From NCBI RefSeq assembly GCF_037893015.1, contig NC_133658.1:10313049-10377048 (forward strand): a stretch of 64,000 nt of DNA. Reading direction: 5' to 3'. The position numbers and the translations under genes are program-made. The stretch's first letter is position 1, and each line of letters opens with the position of its first letter. Shown here one piece after another: positions 37,141 through 48,081 of this stretch. Origin of the DNA: Macrotis lagotis (lineage: Eukaryota; Chordata; Mammalia; Peramelemorphia; Peramelidae). The notes beneath the pieces are model-generated. The model was not told the origin of the DNA. It did not search any database and worked only from the letters and a program-made list of their open reading frames with translations.

Positions 37141-37410
37141 TTACCCCAGGCTGGAAGGAAGGAGGGAAGACAGGAAGGAGAGAAGGAGGCAAAGAAGGGA
37201 GGAAGGAACAAAGGGAGGAGTAGAGGAAAGAAGGAAGGGAGGAAAGGAGGGAGAGAGGGAGGTGGGAAGGAAGGGAAGAAGGGAAATAGGGAGGAGGGAA
37301 GAAAAGAAGGGAGGGAGGGAGGAAGGAAAAAAGGAAGGAAATCAAGAAAGAAGGAAAGGGGGGGAGGGAAGGAAGGGAGGGAAAAAGAAAAGAAGGAAGG
37401 AATGAAAATT
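37141..37410. repeat. Purine-rich GGAA/GGGA low-complexity tract
   Basis: About 270 bp of almost pure A/G on the plus strand, mainly GGAAGGAAG, GGGAGGGA and GAAGAAGG words with a few C or T breaks near the edges. It yields long false Arg/Lys/Glu/Gly and Pro/Ser/Phe frames. Confidence 0.95.
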
Positions 37411-40400
37411 GATTCAGTACTTTCCACATGTCAGGCACTGTGTTTTGACTCTGGCCCCAGCTCAGTTGGCTTTGAAGGCCGGTGCTTCTCTGTAGGTAGG
37501 TGGGGAGGTAGGTGCCTGGATAGGCAGATCCATCGAGTAACTACTCTATTTCTACACTGGGACAATGCCAGAAACAGGAGGCATTTTAGCAAAGTGCATG
37601 ACTAAGGCTCACCAGATATTCTGATGAGTAAGAAGCAGAGGTGTGGGCTGCATGGTATTCAAGTTGATTCATGGCTGCTTGCATAACCTGACTCCACACA
37701 AGGTGATTAATACAGTGCTGTCAACCTGCAGGAAGGCCCCTGGGAGACTCACTGTCTAGAGTCCAATTCTGTTAAAAAGAAAATGATACGGACCCCAAAC
37801 ATTCTCATCAGTTAACTGACGGAAGCCCTTGGTGACACATCCTTGAAATCTGCCATGACCCAAACCTGGGAGGAGAAGCCAATTGGTTAGATGATAAACT
37901 TGGGATCCAAACATGCATAGGAGAATGTGATTGGTTGGGACAATCCAGGGATGAAAGGAAGAAGGAAGAAGAGGTGTCTCCCAGCGAAGGGGGCGTTTGA
38001 TTCAGGCTTTAAAGGAGAGGAAAGATGTCAATAGACCAATGAGAAGTAAGAGAGTATGCCAGGGAAAACTGGAAGCCAAAGCACAAAGTCAAGGAGAGCA
38101 TGCTGGGAAATGGTCATTTGTCTGGAAGAAACCAAAAAGATAAGACTAGAGAAGTCGGGTGGAAACGGAAGGTGTCGGGACTTAAAAGAAAAGCTAAGGA
38201 GCTCATTGGTTATCCTAGGAAAAATAATCAGTAACATGCAAAGGAGATTAACCTGGCAGTAATCAATAGATTGAAGGAAAAGATCACAGAGATGGTACAT
38301 TATGGTTGGGAATCGAGGATGACTAAGAAAGGAGGCAGCAGGACTGGAAACAACATGACCTGGTGGTAAATAGGGGGACTGGTGTCAATTCTAGGGCTGA
38401 GGATATAAGCATCAGAGGCGGAGTGAAGGATGCCACAGACAAGAGGCTAAGATATACTTGTGCTGTATGACCTTGGGCAAGTCACTTAACTCCATTGCCT
38501 TGCCAAAAAGAAGAAATACTTGAAAATTGATTGTTGAATGAAGAAAGGCTTTGGTTGGGAGAAGAGGGTTAATGAATTTAATTAGGGACATTTAACTTGA
38601 GGTACTAGTGGGAACTGGAAATGGGAATTCACATGGAGTTCCTTTAGGTGATTTCATAATTGAGGCCCTGGATCGTCCTTCAACCTCCCCTGTCTTCACA
38701 GGACAGGTGCTTCCTGGGAAGCAGAGCAGGTTTGACTGCTGAACTAAGGACCTCAAAAGGGTAAGTAGTGGTAAGAGGCAAAACTAGACATTAACAAAGG
38801 TTGGTTGAAAGAGGCCTGGGGCCTCTTGGGTAACCTTAACCCAGATTACTCAGATCTATGCTGATGTTTCTGGGGAACTGTCATCTCTGCTATTCCCCTG
38901 CTATTTCTGGGGCTGCTTGGACCCACTGAATTGTTTTTACAGTAGAAGATCTATCATGAACTGCTTTACACCCCTCCACAGGCCTCCGCCTTCCCCCTGG
39001 CATTTCCGGGCTGGTTATGTGGGTTGTTGCTCAAAAGAAAACTCAGGACTAAGAATGTGAAGTGATTTGAGACTCAGTTACAGGGCTGTGGGTGAGTGAA
39101 GACAAAGGGTGTGAATCCTTATGACAGAGAAGGTATAAAGCAAGACAAGTTGAGGACCTTGGGGGTTGTCTACATGCAATGGATGGGGGGGGGGGCGGAC
39201 ATGAAACTCTCCTTTCAGCCTTCTCAGATCCACCAGTGAGCAGTGGGGAGAAGCCACTGGATCTGCTCTTTCAGAGGGGCGTGGGTTAATGACCTGACTT
39301 CACCCAAGTGGAAGATTCCAAGCAAGAAGGAAAAGAATGCCTTTCAATGGGAAAGAAATGCCTGGTCCTAGGGACTGGAGGGGAACAATGACCAAGTGAT
39401 AGAAGAGACTTGGATTTGGCAGCAACTGCCCAAGCAAGCCCCCACAAGGGGAAGGCATGAACCAGGGAATGCAAACAACAAGATTTGTATGTATTGGTTT
39501 TGCAGGGGGTGGGAGGAACTGGAGAAGAAGAGGAGATCAAGAAAAAAGGAGAAATGAAAAACAAAGCTTCAGCATATATTCCAAAAGGTCCAGGAACAGA
39601 GACTCTATTTTCATTGGTATAGGGAATCCCCAGTGAGGAAGCTTCCAGTGCAAGCAGGCATCTTCTCAACCACTTTAGTCTTCAAGTGCTACCTAGGGTG
39701 TGAAGAAGTGAGGTGACTTGTCTAAAGTCATCCTGCCAGTTGGATGGAAGGATGGTAGGACTTGAAACTCAAGTGTCTCTGACCCTGAGGCCAACCCCAT
39801 GGCCTGGAATTCAGTTCAACTACTCACCCACCCCAACTCCCCAGGCAGCAACCAGAGGGAACCATTGCAAGGGGAAAGACCTAAAGCAACAAAACAAAGT
39901 TGTGCCCAAGAGGGCACCACCTCCTTCCATAATATTCCCCAATAAGGCCCAAATGCTTAGGTGCCTAGTTTATCAAAGATCCACCCATTAAAAAATCAAA
40001 ACCACAGACATGAGGGATGGGTAGAGGGAGGTGAGGCAGGGAGAGAAATTTTAACTAAATAACAAACAAGAAATCCAAATAAGATCATAAAGGACAATCT
40101 GGAAAACATATAGGAAAAATGGTTGATAAATACAATCAACGATGATCAGATCAGAACAGAAATGATTGTGAAGAAGATATTTCACAGGAAAATGTATGTG
40201 ATAGAAAATTTTAGAAAAATAAAGAGAAGAAATAATTTGTGCACTCCTAATATCAAAGGAAAACTATATTCTGTCAAAACTCTTGCTAGGGACATGGAGA
40301 CGCTCCAACCAGGATCAAGTACAGCAGGACTGAGGATCTGCTCTGCCTTTATTAACAAAGCCAGGTTTGGATTCTTAAAAACATTCTTAATGACAAGGCA

Positions 40401-42224
40401 AGTCACTTAACTTCCATAGTCTCAGTTTCTTCCACTGTGCAATGAGGGAGTTGGAAGCAAGAAACTTTAAGACTCCTTAACTCCAATAACTATAGAATTC
40501 ACAGGAGGTGGAGAGGCAACATGTGTGGAATTTAAGGACCTCCATGCAAATCCTACTTTTTTTTTGGGGGGGGGGTTGCAAGCCAATGGCATTAAGTGAC
40601 TTGGCCAAAGTCTCACAGTTAATCCCACTTCTGATATCTATTACCTATTTGACCTTGGGCAAATCACATAACATCCATGACTCTCAGTCCCTGGTCCTTG
40701 GTTTCCTCATTTGTACCACTTCTAGATCCCTATTTGACGGAGAATCTACTCTACCATCGCTGGCAAAGAATCATTCCGATTTTATCTGAAGGAAGGTCTC
40801 CAACCAATGAAGTGGAAACAATTGCAGAGGCAGCCAAGATCTGGTTGTTAGAAGGTTGTTCTTTAAATGAACATTTCCTCTAAGAATGTGCCCTCCTTGT
40901 TATTTTTTTCTGCCCTCAGGATCCTGCAGAACCAGTGGATCTCTCTACCACATGTCAGCCTTTCAGATTCTCAAACTTCTCTTTCTGTCCCTTTCTTTGG
41001 CTGCTTTCCAATTTATTCATATCCTCCATCATATATGGTGGCCAGAGTCTAAGGCCACCCTTCAAACATGGCCTAAGTAGGGCAAGAATGTCCTGCTAGT
41101 CTCAAGGGTCTGCAGCAGTGTTGGCAATTCTGGTGTTCACCTCAAGTGAGGTGCTAATAAGCTTGAGGGCCACCAAAAGGCAAAAGACACTTTTCCCCCA
41201 TCACCAGTACTTTCCACACTTGGGAACACCATAATTCTTCTTAAACCTAAGAATAAACTTTCGCATTTATGACTTAAATTTATGTCCTTTGACTGTCTAT
41301 CAGCATTGACTAAATTGTCGTTCAACAAATGAGTTCCCTGCTTTGTCAATGTCCTAAGCATGTTTTCTAGTCCTTTACCCAAGTCATTGATTTTATATTA
41401 AACAATGCATTGTGATCAGAACCCCGTGGCCCTCTATGGGAGACATGCTTCCAGATGTAGACCTGAGAATCTCTCTTACAAGACTTGGAGGGGATAAGAC
41501 TGGTCTTGCCAGCTTTGAGTTGGAAAGCAAGAACTGTGATGTAATTAGATGTGTCCACTGGACACCTTGCTGCCTAGGGGCAAGAACAGTCAGAGACATC
41601 ATTTGCCCCAACCAGTCTATACCATGCTTGGATGAGAAAGGCCGACTCAGTGTAATTATCACTGTGCATTAAAGGATGCTCCTTCCTGCAGGGTAATTCC
41701 TCTCATCTCAGTACTCTGGCGCCAGGGACCTGGAAAGCAGCCATTAGCAAGGGGGTTCCAGGCCACAGCAGGAAAACATGGGGAAGTGAATGAGTTTGCT
41801 GACCGGGGTGCCAGGGTCAAGAAACAGACAACCTGTCATTGTGGGAGAATGAGCCTTCCATGACCTCAGAGTAAGGGGGGGGGCATACAACCCCCAATCC
41901 CATTAGGAAGGGTAGGTGCCTCATGTGATGGGAGAGCTTTGGTGGCATCTGATCACCTACTCCCCCAAACAGTTTTTTACTCTTATTCTTGTTCCCCATA
42001 TTCACTCGCTCTTTTCTCATCTTCCATTTGCCTCTGTCTCCTGTTCATGCCTCAAGCCAACAACAGTTTTATCTCAACCTTCTCTTTCAATTTACATGGC
42101 AACCCAAAGGGCTATGAAACTGGGTAAACCCACTGTCACTGTAATCCAACTCATGGACTTCCCAAGGAATTTTTTTTCAAGTTAAAGGATCTAGAGGTAC
42201 AAAAATAGTTTAAGCAGTTCTTTT

Positions 42225-42800
42225 TAAGGTTGGCAAAGAATTGCAAGTTGAGGGGATAGGGAATCACAGAACAAGTTGTTGTATATGATTGGGATGTGCT
42301 CTAAGAAATTCTGAGAAGTATGGTTTCAGAGAAACCTGGAAAGACTTACATGAACCAATGTAAAGTGAAGTGAGCAGAACCAGTAATACACTGTACACAA
42401 TAAGAGCAATTTTGCAAATGATCAGCTGTGGATGACTTAGCTATCCTCAGCAATACAAAGATCCCAGACAAGGCTGAAGGACCTAGGATAAAAAAGGCTA
42501 GCCATCTCCAGAAAGAGGACACCGGAATCTGAAAGAAAGTGAAGCAAACTTTTTTTTTAACTTTATTTTTCTTGGGGTTTTTTTTGGTTGTTCTGTGTTT
42601 CTTTAACAACATGACTAATATGGAGACATATTTTGCATGACTGCACATGTATAACTTTTACCAAAATGCTTCCTGTCTTGGACAAGGAAGAAGAGAAAGA
42701 AGGAAGGAGAGAATTTAGAACTCAAAATTTTAAAAAGCAAAAGTTGAAAATTGTTTTTACATGTAATTGGAAAAGGATAAAATATTTTTTTAAATTGTAC
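42225..42800 (+). mobile_element. LINE-1 3' end (marsupial type)
   Basis: GGCAAAGAATTGCAAGTTGA, AGAAACCTGGAAAGACTTAC, GTGAAGTGAGCAGAACCAGT, ACAACATGACTAATATGGAG, GACTGCACATGTATAACTTT and TTTTTACATGTAATTGGAAA give the complete word order of a marsupial L1 3' UTR. Confidence 0.85.
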
Positions 42801-42949
42801 ATGGCAACCCCATCATTCAGGTTTCATTTCCTCTCTCTTAGATTACTGTAATCCAGTAATCAATCAGCAAGCATTTCTTAAGCACCTACTCTGAGCCAGG
42901 CATTGTCCTAGGTACTGAGTCTCTAAGTATTCACAATGAAATAACTTTT

Positions 42950-43106
42950 TTTTTAGGGTTTTTTTTTCCCAAGGCAAATGGGGTTAAGTGGCTTGCCCAG
43001 GGCCACACAGCTAGGTCATTATTAAGTGTCTGAGGCCGGATTTGAACCCAGGTCCTCCTGACTCCAGGGCCCGTGCTTTATCCACTACGCCACCCAGCCG
43101 CCCCCC
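42950..43106 (-). mobile_element. Marsupial tRNA-derived SINE (short type)
   Basis: Reverse copy close to consensus: AAGGCAAATGGGGTTAAGTG, GCCGGATTTGAACCCAGGTC, TATCCACTACGCCACCCAGC. Confidence 0.92.
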
Positions 43107-43309
43107 ACAATGAAATAATTTATACTCAAAAGAAACTTATATTCTAATGAGACAGCCTACTAATTGCATTCCCTTAATCAAGTCTTTTCCCCTTGCCTAT
43201 CCATCCTTCACCCAGAAACCAAATGGGTAATTCCTAAGTCATAAATATGGCTTCTTCTCTAGTTAAAAAGCTACTATCGCTAAGATAAACTACAAATATC
43301 CCAAGTAGT

Positions 43310-43680
43310 ATCTAACACCCTTTTACAATCTGGCTCCAAGCTATCTTTTCAAGTCTCTCTCACATTTTCCCCATTCACACACTTTACTTTCCAATCACTG
43401 GCCAACCTGAGGCTTCATTTTCAAACTCCATGCCTTTGTACTTGTACCTGCAGCCTGGAGTGTTTATTCTCACTCTCATTCATTCTCTCTCTCTCTCTGA
43501 TTGATTCAAGTGCTGCCCATTTCCCCCACTTGAGGTCTTCCCAGGTCATTAGTACTCCACCCACTACAAGGTTCCATTGTATATATTTTTATTTACTTTG
43601 TGGTGAATTCCCCTAGTAGAATGCAAGCTCCCTGAAGGCAGGCTCCCTCCCCCTACCCCATTCTGGATGTGGCACTTAGA
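43310..43680 (+). mobile_element. L2 LINE 3' end
   Basis: Word order of an L2 3' end: CTGGCTCCAAGCTATCTTTT, GCCTTTGTACTTGTACCTGC, CTGGAGTGTTTATTCTCACT, TGAGGTCTTCCCAGG, and TAGAATGCAAGCTCCCTGAA followed by GGCAGG. Confidence 0.6.
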
Positions 43681-46600
43681 AGCTGGACATATGGCTTGGT
43701 GAGTTGCAATGAATGGTAAGTTCAATACATCTATCCACAGAAGGAGTTAGCAGTCACCTCTCAGAATGGAGGGATGGAGAACATAACAGTTTAAGCTTCC
43801 TTGTCTCTTGGAAGGTTCCAAGTTCTCAGCCTGCCTCATGGCTCTACCAACAGGGCACTTGATGCCCAACTCTGACCTGCTTTTCCTAAGATCCTAAAAT
43901 CCTAACTCCAGAGTTAGGAGAGACTAGAGAAACTCCTAACTGGGAAAACTCTCCTCATGTTACAGAGGAGGAAACTGAGACTCAGGGAAGCTAAATGGTT
44001 GGCAGTGACTTCAAAAATCAAGTAGTTCAACCCCTCATTTTAAAGATGAGGAAACTGAGGCTCTGAAGTAAAATGACTTGTTTGTTTTCACCCATGTAGA
44101 AAAGTGACTGAGGCAGGAGCCTAAATCTTCTCATTCCAGAGCCAGGAGCATGATTTCCTCCAGGTCACACTGCCTCTTTCCACCATGATATGCTGGTGGT
44201 GGATCTGCTATTTAGGGCAGTGCTAATTAACAATGAATCAAAGACAGCAAAGAAAAGGCTTTGAAGTCAGCAACCCCAGGGTAAATCCTGATTCTAATCC
44301 CAGTGTCAGGAATAGGGCCAGATTATTTCATCTCTCTGAACCTCAGTTTCTTCATCTACAAAATGAGGAGAATGATTTTATGCAACTCTGATGAGGAGAA
44401 TAGAAATGTGAGATCTATTCTGAAGAATTTCTGGGTCTCCTGGGAAGGTTCTTCATCTCTTTGGGGGAAGAGCTCATGAGCTAGCTGTCCAAAGTCAGGG
44501 ACCCCAGGACTTGGCGCTGCCAGGGATTGGGCATATGTTGCTTTGGTTTTTAGCTCACTGACCTACTCACAATTTTCAGAGAGGAAGGAAGCAGTGATGG
44601 CGGTAATGGATGGATGAAAGAAAGGCTAAAAAGTCAACAATGAGCTGCCATGATTTGAGTCCACATCAGTAGCAGCTGCAGAAGTAACTGGGAAGGTTTA
44701 ACCTGAAGGAGACTTGGGGGGTGACCTACTGGGGACCACAAGCTTCTGTCTGAAGGGCTATCATGTGGAAGGCTAGCTCCAAGATTAAGGAGTAGAGATC
44801 ACACAGATATCATTTGCGGATACTGGGATAGACTGTCCCAATGTGGGAAATGGGTAACTTTGGCCTGGATGAGAGGAGATTCAGAGAAGTCAGGAGGCCA
44901 TTTGATAGGCAATCACATACAAGAGGGGTCAAACTTGTTTCGTATGACCCGAGAAGGACGAGCTTGCAGTAATAGGAAGAGATGTTGAGAGGCCTGCTCC
45001 TGTTGGACGTCAAGAAAGCTCTTCTCCTAAGAAGAGTACTCAAGTGATATAGCTGCTGGGAGAGGAATGGGAGCCAGGCTGACATTAGATGGGTCCTAGT
45101 GGGGCTTCTTTAGGCCCTTTCCAAATCTGACACTATAGAATTAGGAACAAAGATTGGAAGTTGTACAGGAGTCACTACAGACCTAATCTAAGAAAGAAAC
45201 TTCCTAACAATTTGAGTTCCTCCCCACCCATGAGGTTTTCAAATGGAAGCAAAAAACATGATGGGAGTCAGGAACCAAGAGGATGACATCAAGAAAGTCA
45301 TGGGCCTGTGATCTTGTTTGATCTAGAAAAAGTCACTCAATTCGCAATAATCCGCTGTGGCAATTTTGCAAGTTCAGATGAATGAAGTTATTCTCTTGCT
45401 ATAGAGATGATTAGTGCTGAAGTCAATACCCAGTGGCTAGGACAACCACAGCCTAGGCTCCCCACAACCAGAGGATTCTGACATTACTTCCCTCAACCCC
45501 CAGTGAGACTGAACTCTCAACACCTCACAAGGCTGGGGCACCTGGAGAAACCTCTATCCAGGAGCCAGGAGGACACGGCCTCATTCTCCATCTCTTGCCC
45601 CCGTGACGTAGCCATACCTCTCCCAAATAGGATGGAAGTTGCGTCCATAAGGGAGAGAGAATGCCTGGGCTAAGATCCCATAAGGATTTAAACTTCATCT
45701 ATTGGGACCTTCCAGTTTTTTGTTTGGATGGAGGCTGTGACTAAAACAAAAAAACCATGAATATGGAAGTCTGAGGAAGTGGGTTCAAGTCCTGGCTCCA
45801 CCAGTCATGACTTGGTCGACCCATCTACCTTTGTGCTTTCTCTTCTTCAAAACAATATTTGGCTTAGATGAGCTCTAAGTCTCCAAAACCTTAAGATTCT
45901 GAGCACTTCTGAGAAAACAATCTAGAGACTGTGGATCCCCCTGGGTATACCCCAAAACATGGCTAAGCACCATAGTAGCATGAAACCTCTTTTCTGACAT
46001 TGTACCTGGCAAGTTATTCCCAATTTCTAGCTGAGGATCCCACCTGAGGGACCCCCTCCCTCCTTGGGCACCAACGCCACCTGGGAAATAGCCAGCATCT
46101 ATACTGAGGCTAGTGGGAACTTTCAAATATGTAAAAGATCAGGAGAAGGGAAGGTCTTGGGGGAGCTTCCAGAGCAGGGGTGATGAGCCTTTTGGTCTAC
46201 CATTGGCCCCTGTGATAGTGCTGGCTGAAGCCCTTCTGAGAATCATGTTTTTAAATGTTCACATAATACAAATGCAAACGAAGCTGGTTGTGTTGAAATG
46301 TGCCTCCCCCCAAGTAAAACACTTGTGATCTACTGGGATGGGGACCCCTCCAAATGGCTTCTCCCCTGCTAAGCCCCCTTTTCCAGCCTAGGGACAGACA
46401 GACACCCCGGGTTCCTCTCGGTCAATTCCCCGGGATTTACTTAGGCTCCGGGGGCTGTTTGCTTTGCCGCTTCTTTCTGTTGACTTTGTCACATCCACAT
46501 GTTTGTCTACACTTGACAGCTTCCTTTATCTGCTCCTGTATTTACTTATGTAACCCAATGGGTTAGGTCTTTAAAGAAAGGGATCATTTTTAGTTTGATC

Positions 46601-47111
46601 TCTTTATCCATGGCAGCTGGCAGACCCCATTCCAATGGCCTGGCCCAGATGACTTGGCCATTGTTTACAGGCCCTCCTCACGTCTCCTGCTCTTCTCTAG
46701 ACTCATCTATTCCATCCCTCATTTTTTACATCTAGAGAAGATGTTGGAAAAGCCCAAAGAAGCCAATGACCTGATCAAGGGAGAGAATGGAGGGATGATC
46801 ACCCCCACTGATGCGCTTCCCACAAATGGAAGCATAATGGCAGGCGTGGAGGCCACACCCTCTGCTGGCTCCCAAACAGCCTAAGAGCCTTTTCGGTGAA
46901 TGTGGTTCACATGAACATCACAAAGAAGGCTTCCCCTCACCTGATGAATGACCTTCTCTGGGCCTTTGGGTCTTCAATCTTCCTGACCTCTTGGTGGCCT
47001 AGGATACTGTCATACTGTCACTCCCCCATTCTCTCTGACATGTCTGATCACTCCTCTTGTCTGTTGGCTGGAGTTTCATCCAGGTTCCACCTACTAACTC
47101 TGTGGGTTTGT

Positions 47112-47114
47112 GTA

Positions 47115-47162
<48 letters not shown>
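47112..47162. repeat. (TCTG)n then (TC)n microsatellite
   Basis: About a dozen TCTG/CTGT units followed at once by a TC run to about 47174. Confidence 0.97.
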
Positions 47163-47173
<11 letters not shown>

Positions 47174-47227
47174 GTGTTTGGTGTTCTTTAATCCCTCCCC
47201 TAACCTGGCCCCCTTCCTGCCCTTCCA

Positions 47228-47380
47228 ATTTTTTTTTTGTTTTTGTAAGGCAATGGGGTTAAGTGGCTTGCCCAAGGCCACACAGCTAGGTCATTATTAA
47301 GTGTCTGAGGCTGCATTTGAACTCAGGTACTCCTGACTCCAGGGCCAGTGCTCTATCCACTGCACCACCTAGCTGCCCCC
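47228..47380 (-). mobile_element. Marsupial tRNA-derived SINE (short type)
   Basis: Reverse copy: TTTTTGTAAGGCAATGGGGT, TTTGAACTCAGGTACTCCTG, GCACCACCTAGCTGCCCCC. It abuts a long-tailed SINE in the same direction. Confidence 0.92.
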
Positions 47381-47395
47381 TCCAATCTTTCTCAT

Positions 47396-47757
47396 AAAGA
47401 GCTATTATTGTTGTCATTGTTTTCATTGTCATTGTCATTTGTCCTTCACTTTCAAAGAAGACCACAACATGGGGGGGGGGGGGTGATGTCATGATAAGCA
47501 CATGAATTGGATTAGAATGGGGGGGGGGGGGGAGAGCGGCTATGCTAAGTCACCAGCCTCACTTCCTCCTCCAGAGCCATCTGGGTCCAGTGGCCAGGTA
47601 TGAATCAGCATGACTGAAGATGACCCTGGATGCCAGGCAGTCAGGGTGAAATGGCTTGCCCAAGCTAATAAGAGTCAAGTATCTGAGTGTGGATTTGAAC
47701 TCCTGTCCTCCCGACTCCAAGGCCAGTGTTCTAGCCACTGTGCCACCTAGCTGCCCC
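47396..47757 (-). mobile_element. Long-tailed marsupial SINE (about 360 bp)
   Basis: Reverse copy with tail GCTATTATTGTTGTCATTGT, TTCAAAGAAGACCACAACAT, two poly-G tracts (47471-47483, about 47518-47532), CCATCTGGGTCCAGTGGCCA, and head TGTGCCACCTAGCTGCCCC. Confidence 0.82.
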
Positions 47758-48081
47758 AAAACCTCAAAAGCTGAATGATCCAAGAACTGGAAAGGTGCCC
47801 CCTTCCCTATCTCTTCCCAGCACCTACCCATGGCCTGGCCAGTTGATTTGTGCAGCTTCCCTCAGGCTCAGGAGAGAGGCCAGCAGCAAAACTTGGCCAG
47901 CTTGGATCCCCAAAGCCACGACGTTCACCTCTCCTCCCTCCGAGAACCATTGACCCTGAGCAATGTCTGTGACTCAGTCTCCCCATCTGCCCAATGGGAG
48001 CAGTGGGACAGATGACAAAGGCCTTCCTATTCCAGAGCACTGGTCTCTAACAGAGTTGGAATGTAAGATGGCGAGACTCAC

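Larger units (their letters stand above)
30127..48081 (-). other. TET3: TET3 intron (about 18 kb)
   Basis: Largest complete intron in the window. It holds a perfect inverted repeat (30516-30579), short SINEs (32479-32629, 33877-34035, 36175-36327, 42950-43106, 47228-47380), SINE fragments (33630-33695, 38452-38512, 40557-40623), a long-tailed SINE (47396-47757), an L1 3' end (42225-42800), an L2 3' end (43310-43680), a purine-rich GGAA tract (37141-37410) and a TCTG microsatellite (47112-47162). Regions such as 37600-40500 and 43700-47100 show scattered MIR-like words (for example 43960-44070 and 44270-44400) but no recognised gene. Confidence 0.85.

Noticed and set aside
37013-37605. Arg/Lys/Glu-rich and Pro/Ser/Phe-rich frames on opposite strands
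   Set aside because: Encoded by the purine-rich GGAA tract.
46654-46884. 76-residue plus-strand frame ending in GSIMAGVEATPSAGSQTA
   Set aside because: No recognised product, no conserved neighbours and no splice evidence.
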